The notes under the pieces: generated by a model
Told to the model about the DNA's origin: nothing
Database searches by the model: none
What the model saw: only the letters and a program-made list of their open reading frames with translations
Assembly (NCBI GenBank): GCA_036873135.1
Contig: JAPTYO010000002.1
Span: forward strand, 37,749,452-37,813,451
Reading direction: 5' to 3'
Length of the DNA stretch: 64,000 bases
DNA from: Clarkia xantiana subsp. parviflora
Lineage: Eukaryota; Streptophyta; Magnoliopsida; Myrtales; Onagraceae
In this document: in pieces, positions 10,021 to 22,608 of the stretch
Position numbering within the stretch: the first letter of the stretch is position 1
Layout of the letters: each line of letters begins with the position of its first letter
Made by a program: the position numbers and the translations under genes

Positions 10021-12785
10021 ATGGATTTCTGGAACAAGGCGCGGTCGATTGCGGAGGAGGCGGCGAAGCGGACCCAGGAGCTGACCAAGGAGGCCGCAAA
10101 GCGGTCTCAGGAGCTCACCATGGAAGCTGCCCGCCGATCCCAGGACTTCACCATCGGCTCTTCCAAGCTCGCCGACATTGTATCCGAGACGGCGAAGAGG
10201 TCTAAGGAGATAGCCGTTGAGGCATCCAAGCGAGCCGATCAGATCAAGCTGGAAGCCATCAAGCGAGCTGATCAGATCAAGTCCTTGGCCGAGTCTTCTG
10301 GTGCACTGTCCATCGCGGAAAATGTTACCGGGACGGAGAAGGAGACTGATGCTGATCTGGAGAAGTTTGGAGTGACGGGTGAGCTGAGAGAATTCGTCAA
10401 GGAGATTAACATCACCACGTTTCAGGACTTCCCCCTTCCAGGTGATTGATTTGGTTTTATTGCGCTCTTATTAATCTTCCAAGTTTTATCGAGATGAAAA
10501 TGAAGCTTACACTTCAAAATCCTTTCTCCCGCGTAAATCATTTTCAGTACTACATTCGTTCTTGCATGTTTACCGTTAGAGTGGAACTGGCTCTGTTAAT
10601 CTTATGGCTAGTGGTAGCTGTGTTGAGCTCAGCTCAATATGCTTTCGTGACCTTGAGAGGCAGGTTATTATGATAAACCAATTAAAACAAGCTTTTTACG
10701 CATGTAAATAGAAGGTTGCTGTACCCACACAATGTAAAATCAAATTCAGTCTAGCAAATGAAGCACAAAACTGCTGTTGCCTTGAGATTTATATAGATGT
10801 GTGCGGTATAAGTAATTACATTGTAGCTTCGACCATCTGACTGCTTGAAAACCATGCGGTTAGGAAGATTCTTGCTTAAGCTTCTAGTTTCTCTCTATGT
10901 TACTTGGTCATTGAATCTGTATTGCAGTGATTCAAGTATCATTGTGAAGTTCTGTTATTTACTTGATGTGGATTTTATGTTGGTACATAGAATCTAATTA
11001 CTTGGGGTTGTGATCTTGGATATAGGTGTTGTCTCTTGTATATCTTCTTTAGTTACGTACTTTGTCCCATTTCTTTCGATCTCATTGGAGAATCTTATGC
11101 AAGTTCTGCAGATGACGGGGAAATGTCTAATGTTCCAACTGTATCAAATGTGAGACAGGATCTTTCAGAATTTCAGGAAAAGCATGCTAAAATCGTTCTT
11201 TCATCTGTGAAGGTAAGTAGTCGGGAACCTTATATTCTCAAGAACTATTCGTTGTGAGATATCTGAGTTATGGACACCCTAAGCTAATTTTAGAAGGGAC
11301 CATCAGTAAAGTTGATTTGCAGCTAGTAATGAATGGCAGGTCTACTTCATACAGTCATAGTAATGTGGCTATTGTTCTCCATGTTTGTATACAATGTAAA
11401 AGCCATAGCCTTCATTTTTTGTGTGGTGAAAAGGGATAACTAGTCTACTTCACTAATAAACATAAACATGAAGTCAATACATCTTAAGAAGAGAGTCTCG
11501 GCATCGTTGTGCTCATGTAATCTCTAGTTAAATGGTTCTTAATATCATTTGGCGGGTTGTCAAAATAACACATCCTGAGAAGCACTTCTTCTAACCAAAT
11601 GTCAGCTACCGAGTTCTCTTGAAGTTTCCTAAAATCCACAATGATCAACATTAATTTCAAGTATTCAAGATTCTCATTCACAAGCATGTTGATTACAACA
11701 TGTGCATCCATTTCAATCTGAAGAGAATCAATATTCACGTTCCTACCCATAACTAGGCCCTACTGGAGCCCCCAGTCTTCAATAATGATGCTATTTGTTA
11801 TACCAATTTTTTTTTGATAAATACCCTAATCCACATCACAGTTCCTGCACAATCTCTTGCAACAACAGCGATAGCCCCCCCTTCTTCTATCATTATCCAC
11901 ATAGGCATCTTAATTCATCTTCACAAGGTGGCCGTTATATGAATAAAGCGTATTCTTTTTGTATAAAAGAAAAGAAAGAGACTTTATCTCTTGACTTGAC
12001 TGTCTTTGCCTGCTGTAAGTAAGTAATTCATTCAAAACGGTTTCTTTGCAGGAAATCTCGAAGCTTAGATATGAATTATGCCCTCGGTTTATGAAAGAGA
12101 GGAAATTTTGGAGAATATATTTCATTCTGGTAAATAAGCATATAGCACCGTAAGTAACCTTTCTTACCATGAAAGAACTCCTTACATACATATATATAAA
12201 TTCTAAATGTAGCATCTACTACTAATGGATCCCGATTTCTTGTCTTCCTTTAGATATGAGAAGAAGTACATGGAAGATTCTACACGAATAGCTCCTGAAG
12301 AAGCAAAACTAGAAAAAGAAAAGGAAACTCCAAAAGCCGAAGCAGCCTCCAAAGCTGAGAAAAAGGAAGTAAGAAGTTCAACCTCTGAGCAAGACTTGGA
12401 CATATTCCTTCTGGGCGATCCTGGAGACAGTGACGATGCACAAGGTAACATAACAAAAAGGGTCATCCCATTTCATAATATTGTGGGTGGAGATGTCTTT
12501 ATCGGAGCTAATATTATTGGTAATGTTGCAATGTTATTGTTTGCCTTTTACCATGCCTGGTTTGAATGCCTTGGATCTTTCTTTCAGGTGATGGAGATGA
12601 TGGGTTTGACGATGAAGACGACTTTGACAAAATGGTAGATAGTTCGGTAAGCATTTCGACCGTCTTGAATATCATTGATTTTCTTTATTATTATCTTATT
12701 TCCTGAATTTAGAGGAGTGGTGGATGAATTGGATTCATGATATTAGCATGTATTTATGCAGGATGATGAAAAAGAGAAACCCTAA
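10021..12785 (+). CDS. BSD domain-containing protein
   Basis: Six exons: 10021-10441, 11112-11212, 12052-12149, 12254-12444, 12588-12646, 12762-12785. All introns are GT-AG and the phases close to a 297-residue protein. Residues about 5-95 are a run of 11-residue repeats of the type EEAAKRTQELT, predicted as a long amphipathic helix. The BSD domain (about 158-217) includes FQEKHAKIVL, SKLRYELCPR, the FW of KERKFWRIYF, and NKHIAPYEKKYMED. The C-terminus is acidic (DGDDGFDDEDDFDKM). BSD domains occur in BTF2/TFIIH p62-like, synapse-associated and DOS2-like proteins; the molecular role of this plant subgroup is not settled. The start was chosen because the MDFWNKA opening is typical of the family. 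A poly(A)-type signal is near 13050. Confidence 0.93.
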
Positions 12786-14080
12786 AATGACTTCCGAACA
12801 GCAAAATATTATGCAGACAATTGCATGATGGATGACAAGATAGTGGCATCTGCATTGCAACCACATCCACAACTAAGGTGGCTGGCTCTGTATTTAAAAA
12901 AAAAAAAAAAAGGTTTGTTGGTTCATGAGCTTGGTAGAGATGGTGACGCAACTGACAGCCAAGCCGTGGACCAACTTTGATGGGGGACTGATGATTTGTT
13001 CAACAACATTAAATGGACACATACGTTGTAGCATTTTTAAATGTATAATAATAATAATTAATAAATAAAAAAATTGTCCAATTTGCTAACCTGAGTCTTC
13101 CATTTTTTAAATTAATCACTCAATACTTTATACTAGATTAAGGCATGGACCATGATGGTTGCCAGATTTGATTTGGTTTAATTTGCTTACAGCTTACATG
13201 ACCTTTTATCTGCGCTACCCTGAAAGCCTGAAAGTGAGCAAGTGGAATTATTAGTAGTTGCTCTTAAGATACGTTATTAGTTGATTTCAAGCTATTAATT
13301 ACAATTCCGACTTTAGCATTCCTATTTGTTCCAACCTAGAGAGTATATAAACAGGTCATCAAAACGGAGCCACCGTTCCCTAGCCACGCTCTTTTAAATG
13401 ACTAAAAAGGGTTAAGAGCATCAACTATAGTCGTGTTACTAAAATGAGCTTGTAAACCTTTTTTTTTATTGATATTGGAGTATTAATTATCTAAAATATA
13501 ACTTATCAGTCATTTTTTAATTAGACTCATCTAGTTATATGATTCTCGCATTGGAACAAGTTTATGTCAATCAGGTCGTCAAGTTTGGTAAATCATATGT
13601 CAACCACAAGGCCGAGTCAAATAAGTCTATTGACTCGACCAGCTGAGTCATGACCAATAAATCATAATCCTAAGTAGCTAAGTTAGGGGACTCGTCTTGA
13701 TCTGATCTCGTGCTTACATGACTAGATTGATGTATAACTTACTATTGAGTTGCACTTCATATAATTGGATTCCACATATAAATATTTTTTTAAAATCCTT
13801 TTATTGACATGTCCTATAGACTTTTAGTTTCTTCTTAAAATGACGTATCATATAACCGTGGTAACGAAGTAATTTTCCTTATCAAAAGTTAATTTATATT
13901 TTGTTGAAAAAGTTTCTCTAACAAAAGTTAAAAAACCATATATTTTTTAGTAAAAAAAAAACCATATATTTGCTACATCATCATTATTCCTCTTCTACCA
14001 AAAAAAAAAAATGATCATTTATTTCCTCAACGACCTCTCCTCTCCTCTCCTGGGGCTTATTCCTTCCTTTTTAGTTTTAT
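12786..14080. other. Intergenic region between BSD and O-FucT genes
   Basis: Contains the presumed 3' untranslated region of the BSD gene (an A11-type run near 12897 and AATAAA-like words near 13050), then AT-rich DNA, and a CT-rich stretch at about 14030-14050 that could be a core-promoter pyrimidine patch for the next gene. No gene seen. Confidence 0.6.
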
Positions 14081-14122
14081 AATTGCGCGCCTACGATGGA
14101 CCGCACGACAAAGCAAGCGAGA

Positions 14123-14176
14123 CACGTGTAAGTACTTCTTCCTCACTTTGGACGTATTGCACTCCTGAGACACGTG
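14123..14176. promoter_or_regulatory. Two G-boxes upstream of the O-FucT gene
   Basis: CACGTG occurs at 14123-14128 and 14171-14176, each inside GACACGTGT. G-boxes in this context bind bZIP and bHLH factors in plants. They lie roughly 530-580 bases before the start codon, so they may be in the promoter or the first part of the leader. Confidence 0.5.
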
Positions 14177-14520
14177 TCTACGAACTATTGGCTAACAGCA
14201 TAAACTGCACCTTCTCAAACCGTAGAAGATTAGATAGTACCAGCAATAGCAGTAAACGAGGAAATTTGTTACGACTCCCTCCCGCCTCCGATTTCCACAG
14301 ACGACATTACAGTTTTCATCAACGACAGAAGAAGAATCGAGTTTCCTACTGTCTCCGTTTCCGTTCCCCATTTCTCTATACTCACTCTCCGTACGCGCCA
14401 CTGATCCATTTCGACGATCGTCTCAGCTTTCACGCGATCCCCTACAGGACGTTACGGCTCCGGAGACGAGTCGTTCCGTTTTTTTTTATAATTGAGGTTC
14501 TTGCTCGCCAAAGGTTGGAG

Positions 14521-14549
14521 ATGCAATCAATGAGGGACCAAATCTGGTA
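14521..14549 (+). other. Short upstream ORF and leader intron, O-FucT gene
   Basis: An ATG at 14521 opens a reading frame of only 8-9 codons. A good donor (CTGGTAAGT, intron from 14547) and acceptor (GTGCAG, exon resumes 14630) frame a probable 83-base leader intron; spliced or not, the frame stops at once. Whether the transcript starts upstream of 14521 is not shown by the sequence. Confidence 0.4.
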
Positions 14550-14706
14550 AGTTCTTTAGCTTCTGGTTGGTTGAATTGATGGATTCTGAGCTCCGAAATA
14601 TGCCGCCGATCTCGATGGTTCTGGTGCAGAGTTGAAGCTGAAAAGACGAGTTAGCTTCACACCCCTGGTGCATTTCTCGGGGTGATTGAGGAATTGCGCC
14701 CATAAC

Positions 14707-17668
14707 ATGTGCAAGGTAGAGGGCAAGGACAGGAAGTGCGAGAAAGAGAGTATGGAGACAGGAAGGAAGACCAAGCCAGCGCCGGTGGCCTCGTCAAGGT
14801 CGCAGGTGAAGCGGTGGATGGTGCACGCCACGACTTCCCTATTGCTATGGACCTGCGTAGTACAATTTACTACGTTGGGGGAGACGTGGGGACCTAGGGT
14901 TCTAAAGGGATGGCCTGCGTGTCACTATCACAAGAATTCCGTCTCTTTGAAGACTGAAAAGGTTCCTTCTGCACCTCCCGCTCGGATTTTGCCTCCCAAA
15001 AGTGAGTCCTCATCCTTTGTCATTCTTTGGTTGGTACTTTTGAAGATTTCTGATCTGATTGCTGGAATTTCAGAAGAATTATCTGCGGATCTGATATTAC
15101 ATGTTCTTTTGAATTTTTGTTTCATGGTATCTGCAGAATCCAATTTGGTATTGTTCCCCTGTTTCTAATACTTGTTTTTTTAATGTGCCTGTACATTTTT
15201 GTTTTAATTCAAAGTTCAATGATTGATGCAACTATGTTTATATAAACATCTCTTTCATAGGTGTAGCTTCACTGTCTACACTATTTAGAGTTGGCTGTCT
15301 ATTTTGAATTCATCTTTAAGTCTGGACGCAAAGTATTCTGGTCTCCTACTTTTGTTTGGCAAGTAAAAAATGTTCTAGAGTGTCCCTACATCAGGTAAGT
15401 TCAAACAATCTAGGCAGAGGGGCTCCAGTCCAGAACCTATCAACTTAAAGATCTTAAAGTTCGAAATGGGTCCCCTCTTGTTTACTTTGCAAGCATGCGG
15501 TTTTGTATAAGAGAACAAATATGCATTGGGCAATTAATTACCATGTACAAGTAAAAGATACTGTGACACTTAATATGATATAATGTACTACAACTGCTCA
15601 AGTGATTCCTTCATTGAATATGATTCGTTCATCTTCTTTTCCAGGGATTTACAAGAATAACGGATACTTAATGGTTTCTTGTAATGGAGGACTTAATCAA
15701 ATGAGAGCAGCTGTGAGTAGTTGATATAATGTTCTCCCGAAGCACATAGTTTTTTAGGAACGTCTGTTAGTGTTTCTTGAATAATCATATTGCTCTCACG
15801 ATCTGCAGATCTGTGACATGGTTGCCATTGCCCGAAATCTGAATGTCACTCTGATTGTTCCAGAGCTGGATAAAACTTCCTTCTGGGCTGACTCAAGGTC
15901 TGACATTGGTTTCTGATCAACGTTAGCTACATAAAAATTATTGTCTAAGCAATGTTTGGGCTCATATATATATTCTTGAACTTGAAGTGAATTTCAGGAC
16001 ATATTTGATGTAGAACACTTCATCACGTCTTTGAGAGGTGAAGTTCGAATTTTAAAGGCATTACCACCTAAGCTCAAGAAAAGAGTAGAATTAAGAAAGA
16101 CCCGTTCCATGCCACCAATCAGTTGGTCAGACATTTCTTACTACCATCTTCAGGTGATTGACCTCCTCTCTATCACATATAGTTCCACCTTATTTAACAT
16201 AGCTCAAGAGTGCATTTGGAACGATCAATGATGTCGCGGTGTGTAGAGTCCATGACATAGTTTTGCCATGTCTTTTTTTGGGTAATGTCAAGAATCAAGA
16301 TATGTATTTTGTCACACTTTCTTGATTGTAACCTTCTTAATTTGTCTTTTTGGGTGATTCAGATTCTTCCTCTGATAAAGAAATATAAAGTTCTACACTT
16401 GAACAGAACTGATGCTCGGCTAGCCAACAATGGTCAACCCCTAGAACTTCAGAGGCTCCGATGCCGAGTAAATTTCAATGCCCTGAGATTCACTTCCCAG
16501 ATAGAAGAATTGGGAAGAAGGGTGATTCAACTTCTAAGGAAAAATGGTCCCTTCGTAGTGCTTCACTTGAGATACGAAATGGATATGTTAGCCTTTTCGG
16601 GATGTACCCAGGGTTGCAATGAGGAGGAAGCAGAAGAGTTGACAAAAATGAGGTCAGTTTAATCTACCTAACTTGTAGTGCCAACTGCCAAGAGAAATAC
16701 TTTTTTGGGCAGTTAATAACAAAGCTTTGGTGGATAGATATGCTTATCCATGGTGGAAAGAGAAGATAATAAACTCTGATTTGAAAAGAAAAGACGGTCT
16801 CTGCCCTTTGACACCCGAGGAAACTGCTCTTACACTGAAAGCTCTTGGCATTGACCCAAATATGCAAATCTACGTAGCTGCTGGTGAAATTTACGGTGGT
16901 ATTAGAAGAATGGCAGCTCTTACCGATGCTTACCCTAAGTTGGTTAGCTAGCTGTCCAAACTATGCATTTCACTTACTTATTCTGTATCTTCATTGTAAA
17001 CAGCATGGGTATATTTTGAACAGGTTAGAAAGGAGACACTACTGAACTCATCGGATCTAGGGTTTTTCCAGAACCACTCATCACAGATGGCTGCACTGGA
17101 TTATCTTGTGTCACTCAAAAGTGATATTTTTATCCCGACATATGATGGAAACATGGCAAAGGTTGTTGAGGGCCACCGCAGGTACTTTGCTGGGACATTT
17201 TACTTGACAAAGCTCCAACATGTTTGTTTTCATTTGAAAAACCTAGAAAAATATTACTTTCCAGGGAAAAAAATGATAAGAGGTTTAGTTAACAGATTTC
17301 TGAAATAGAAAAAAAAAAAAAAAATCATTCTCTATCTATTTTCGCCTCCAAGATTGTTTTCATGAGTATGGGGCCATTTGCTATGATATATCTTTTGGTG
17401 GTGGGTTCCTTTTACTCTCTGCAGATATCTAGGGTACAAGAAGACAATTCTACTGGACAGGATGCTTCTAGTGGAGTTCATTGATCAGTTTAAAAGTGGT
17501 GTGCTTACTTGGAAAGAGTTTTCATCTGCTGTGAAGGAAGCACACATGCATCGGTCAGGGAGGCCAGCTAAGAGGTTGGTGATACCAGACAGACCCAAAG
17601 AGGAGGACTATTTCTATGCCAATCCTTACGAGTGCTTGCAACCTAAGGAAGTATCGGCTTCATTGTGA
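14707..17668 (+). CDS. O-fucosyltransferase family protein (type II membrane)
   Basis: Eight exons: 14707-15001, 15645-15712, 15809-15897, 15988-16153, 16363-16652, 16738-16942, 17024-17181, 17425-17668; 504 residues, no stops. A basic N-terminus is followed by one hydrophobic segment (about 34-52, with [13 protein letters not shown]), so a Golgi type II membrane protein is likely. Plant O-FucT (PF10250, formerly DUF246) motifs are present: [20 protein letters not shown] (from about 112), [14 protein letters not shown] (about 274-287), and [20 protein letters not shown] with [18 protein letters not shown] (about 380-423). Some family members transfer rhamnose in pectin synthesis, so the donor sugar cannot be told from sequence. 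The exon 4 acceptor at 15987 was preferred over the later TTCAG because only it avoids a stop and restores [11 protein letters not shown]. Confidence 0.93.
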
Positions 17669-18060
17669 TCTTGGCGTGAAGAGGAAGAAGGTGACGATTC
17701 ATCCCATTTTGCTTGAAATTTTGCATTTTATAGAATCAGAAGAATCTACTACTTCTACTTCCGGTAGTAAAATTAGTAGTAATAGTAATTGGTATATAGA
17801 ATGATCACACTTGCTGCTTGTACTCAGTAGGATGCACATATTCTAATGACTGGTCACCCTATTTTCCATGTTAAGTTACAGTTGATCCAAAGTATCCAAT
17901 CTTGGCCATAAAATAATCTAACTTCCATGTAATGACTACTACATATGATATAGAAATTATCTAAGCAATAGCTGTAGTGCTGAATTTGCTGCATTCTGTA
18001 TACTATATAAATAAATAAGAGTGATGAAATGTGTGATACCATTTGGATGGTCTTGTTGGC
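17669..18060. other. Convergent 3' region of O-FucT and SPPA
   Basis: 392 bases separate the two stop codons, so the two transcripts end tail to tail and their 3' untranslated regions may overlap. Nothing else is seen here. Confidence 0.6.
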
Positions 18061-21000
18061 TTAGAGAGAGCTGAGGAAATCCCTGATCAATAGCAATATG
18101 GGATTTGAGAAAGAAGAGTCTCCTAAGCTCTGCAACATTATTCCGTCCATTCTAGCTTGAACTCCCTCGGAATAGTTGAGTTGTTGCAGCAAATATTTCA
18201 AAGTTGTCTCTACTCCAACTATAGAATTAGAACCTCCACCTAGTACCCCTGGTAGTAGAGATGGCCTTGAGACCTCCACAAGTGAGACCTGCAGGAACCG
18301 AACCACTTTTATTAATGAGGCGGCTGCGGCTTATCCATACATCATGGTAAATTTGCTAGTTACTGCTACTACTAACCTGTGTGTCTTGAGGTATATTTGC
18401 CTTCTGCTTTGCGATAGCAACAGCACGAGAAAACCCACCAATTGCATCAACTAAACCTCGTGACTTTGCAGCTTTACCAATCCATACTCTCCCCTGTGCT
18501 ACCTCTTCCATCATATCAACCTATGCAATTACCGCAGGGTAAAAAACAATATATATTTAAGTGAGGTGATAGGACTAGAATAATCAGTTCACCGCACAGG
18601 CATTGATCTAGACAAGGCTGCCTTGTCACGAAATTGCCTGTAAGCATTCTGTGCTGACTGGGCAAAGATTTCTGCTTCATCTGCACTGCAATTTCACATT
18701 GTTTCCAAAATCAACATAAAAGAATAAAAATAAATCATGAAACACAACAAGTTTACTTGAATGGTCGCTGTTCAGCTGCAAGGAGCTCTGCATATTTGCC
18801 TCTGGATATGATCTGCTTATTAAAGCCAATTCTCTCATAGAGATTCCCCAGGTTGAACTTCCCTACAATAATAGATGGCATCAAAATCCAACTTCTTAAC
18901 ACTATAATTTTCTTTTCCCAATTAATGTAATATCAATTTCATACTGAAAAGTTTCCTACAATTTAGACAAGTGGAACACTCTTATTTCACCTGTAACAAC
19001 CCCAATGGATCCAGTGAGGGTGAGGCCTTCTGCAACAATTGCTCCTGTCCCCATAGCCATGTAATACCCTCCGCTTGCTGCCACATCCACCATTGATGCA
19101 ACCACGGGTTTTGATTCTGCCAATAGTCTAATTTCTCTCCACATCCTGCAAAATCATCAGATTAATAACTCAATTCACTCATCATTCTTTATGTGTAGCT
19201 TCTTACAAATATAAGATGATCACTAGAGTGAAATAGAAATGACGATTGGGTGTGACAGTAGCACTTACAGATCAGAAGCCAGAGCATCCCCTCCAGGACT
19301 ATCAATTCGGATGATAGCAGCTTTATATTTCTTGGACTCTGGGGAAAAAACAACTTTTTAAGATTCAAGAAATGCCAACCCTCCTTAGCATTATATAAAC
19401 ATAACCACTATAAGAGTACATATAGTCAGAGGCATATTATACCTCTGACATCGCGAATCTTTTCAATGATTTGCTCAGCTATAATACCCGAGTTAGAACT
19501 CAGAGGACTTGAATCCCTCACACGGCTAATCTGTCCAGTTGCTCTAATTACAGCTATTAGATCTTTACCACCACTTAAACCAAGAGTCCCTTTACTCACT
19601 CTGGAGTATTTTCTGCCATGCATGAAAAGTTACTTAGTGAATTCGAGAAAGCTCCTTATTTAGGTTTCTACAACATCAAGTGTAGATATAGGAATAGCTT
19701 TGGGCTCTAGAAATGAAATGAAATTTTACTTGTAGTCAACTGTAGGAAGTTTCTTATCTTTCTCCACTCCAACTTTCTCTTTCAACATTGATATAACCTG
19801 CATGGTAACTGAAATTACTATAAACAAATCCTGCTACTTAAAGTACTTCTAAGTTAACGCACATAGATTTATCAATCTCAACTATCAGATGTTCGTCTTT
19901 TCAGAATTCAATTTTTTCACTAATAATAATTTAGAATTTTAATTCCACATACTACTTCCATTGTGATGTGCACATACCTCATCATCATAACATATGTTAG
20001 TTATCCATCCCTCTTCCTTAAGCCTTTCTACTTGGTAAACTCCCTCGTTAATGAAGTCCTCGATCTCTTCTCTTGTTTTACCTATCACAAGAAGATAACA
20101 TCAAAAACCCATTTTGTGAAAGTGAATTATGTAAACCAGAAAAAACAAAATTACCTCTAGTCGAAGAAATGACATCCAACCAATTCCCATAGATGCTGTC
20201 TAGAATTGCAGTTAACATCTCAGAATTCTCCTCAGACATTGTTTTGCGAGTCAATAGGTCCCCTGCACTTTTATATTTGCCTATCCTTTGAACTTGTGGT
20301 TCAACTCCCACTTTTTCAAGAACACCTACATTAAAGTCCAATTAAACTGATATTACTAATAATACGAGAAAAAAATATGGGGGGAATAATTATTTATGAA
20401 AGCAGATAGTAAAATGACCTCCAAAAAACGAGGCTTGAACTGTCAAACCATACAGAGAAAAGTAAGCACTTGGAGGTGCATAAATTTCTTCACAGGCAGA
20501 AGCTAGATAATACTCTTTCTCTTGACATGTAGGGACATATGCAATTACGAACTTTCCTGCAATTTTAAGAGCAGTTAAATGGTCAAGCTTTTTTACAGTT
20601 GAAATGACAATGAAGTTTTTAAGTGGTGTCAAGAACCGAGAAAGGGTTTTTATTAAGTATTTAATATTGAATTACCCGATTTTTTGAAATTCAAGATGTG
20701 GCGTCGGATCTCTTCCACTTTTCCCCAGCCACAATCAAGAGACTCAATATGGAGATATATACCCGAGATACGGGGATCATAAGCTGCTTTTATAAAGTTG
20801 TCACAGATTTTGGGAAGTGAGAGGCTTGAAGAGAAACGGCTCTTAATCTGATCAGATATCTGAACATTGCAACGACAACAAGACGCCTTTCAACTTCATA
20901 TATGGATAGATCAATAACAAAGTTAGAGCTCTCTAATAGCATATCTTCCCAATTCGTAAAACTTAGTATCTAGCATACAAATTCCTTCTTTAGCAGCATG

Positions 21001-21669
21001 ATGAGCAAGTTCATGACTTTACCCATCTTAAGGACCGAAATTATAATCGATAAATTGTTTCAAAACTGTTATTCTTTTTTTTTTAAAAAAAAAGTGGAAC
21101 ATCTTATCTCGCGAATTCCAGAAACTAAGTTTGGAAAAATCTAGCATCGGAATTTCCTTCTTCTTAAACAGTATGATGATGGTGTTCATATGAATCCACA
21201 CAGGCTAAGGAAGAGTGTGCTACTGTAAGTTTGAAAATGGAACCTCGCCGCGCAATTTCATGGTCAAGATGCTACCCTTGCGGACTCGATTCCATGGCAG
21301 AGCAATCAGCATCTTGAACTTGACGCCTAACTGCTTCAACAATCCAAATTGCTCATACTCAAATTCGCCGCTAGGGTACTCGTCGGTAATCACGGCTTTA
21401 TCCAACTCCTTATCTCCACTGTCGCTCGGAAGCTGTGGAGACTCGTCGGAAGCTCGAGCGGAGAATCTCCGGCTGAGGCTTGCGGAAGCGCCTGTTATGG
21501 AATGGAGCAAAAACGCAGTCCTGGAGATGGAAGAAGCGGAGAGGGATTGGAAGTTGACGGGAACGGTAGAGATAGAGAAGTGAGGAAGTGGAGGCGTTGA
21601 GGGGAGAAGGAAAAGACTTCTCCTCCTCAGGGAAGGAGTGGATGAAGAAGATTGCAGGAGGTTCGACAT
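18061..21669 (-). CDS. SPPA: Plastid signal peptide peptidase SppA (serine protease)
   Basis: Thirteen exons, in coding order: 21669-21244, 20859-20676, 20556-20419, 20325-20155, 20081-19978, 19797-19730, 19612-19443, 19338-19269, 19145-18991, 18862-18757, 18685-18598, 18520-18377, 18288-18061; 683 residues, close to the known plant protein. The first ~70 residues are Ser/Arg-rich with few acids, as in a plastid transit peptide. The SppA fold is duplicated (family S49). The catalytic pair fits Lys268 in GKYKSAGD and Ser468 in DVAASGGYY, 200 residues apart as in E. coli SppA. Plant SppA is a thylakoid-associated, light-responsive protease in Arabidopsis. The exon 11 donor is read as CCT|GTGCGG, because the GT four bases later puts a stop in exon 12. 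Confidence 0.93.
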
Positions 21670-21770
21670 CTCTTCTTCTTCTTCCTGAGCTCAACCCAGA
21701 CAGGAGGACTCACTCGAGCAGAAGAAATGTGTGTAGAGTAGCGAGCGAGTTGAGTTGAGTGTTCGTTCGT

Positions 21771-21804
21771 CCACGTCAGTCTCGTTCCCGCGGTGTTGAC
21801 GTGG
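21771..21804. promoter_or_regulatory. Inverted CCACGTCA / TGACGTGG pair upstream of SPPA
   Basis: CCACGTCA at 21771-21778 and its complement TGACGTGG at 21797-21804 are separated by 18 bases, about 100-135 bases upstream of the SPPA start codon. TGACGTGG is a bZIP-type (ACGT core) element. Role inferred only. Confidence 0.45.
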
Positions 21805-22608
21805 TCCAATCTACGTGGTTAAAAGGTGTATCCTGTACACCGGGAGCATTGAATATGTCCATTTGTGCGCAATGGGCGGATAGCTTAATTATCTTCCCAA
21901 CTGAGACGCACGGCTTTTTGGCCCACGACAGAGGCCTTGAAAACTTGCGCTCACAATATTTTCACACCGCACAACACAAAAATGCGCACCAAAAATCGTG
22001 TTCGTACAAATATAAGGTAGAAGAAATACGTAGAATATAGTTATGATACTACAACACAACACACGTAACAGTATGATAAAATTATGCTATTAAATTTAAT
22101 TTTTAAGTATTTTTTTTTAAAAAAAATCTTATTCAAATACTCCAATTAATGGTTTCAGTAAGAGCACACGCAATCGTTTGCAAGTCACCTATTTGAATCC
22201 ATGTTTGTAGCCGAGATCGGGTTGCGCTTTTAGAGTTTATAAATATTATATTATGAACTTATGAATACTGACACATTAATTTATAATTTATTGCTATGCG
22301 AAGTTCATATTTTGTTACGACACGAAAAACGTGCGAATTGCTACCCCTATTTAAAACAATCCTAATTGTAATTATATTTGTTTAAGTTAAAAAATGTCAT
22401 GTGACGAATCAGTGAATTTAAGTTTTAAAATAAATTATGGAGTTTTTGGGTCCGCACTGTTGAAAACTTGGCACGTGGTAAAATCTGTGATTCTAAGTTT
22501 TAAAACACATTTGAATCATCGAGGGTGTCACTTCATTAAATAATATTTAATCTCAACAAAAATATATTAGTCCTCTTTAATCTATTATAATATTATTTAC
22601 TCTTGAAT
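21805..22608. other. Upstream intergenic region of SPPA
   Basis: Mostly AT-rich with no gene. Short ORFs here show no recognisable pattern. Confidence 0.55.

Noticed and set aside
14083..14550. 155-codon ORF before the O-FucT gene
   Set aside because: It starts at TTG, not ATG, and lies in promoter/leader DNA with a CT-rich patch and G-boxes; no protein family pattern.
19963..20160. Plus-strand ORFs across SPPA introns (also 18176-18454, 21215-21600)
   Set aside because: Antisense to a gene with complete splice structure and catalytic motifs.
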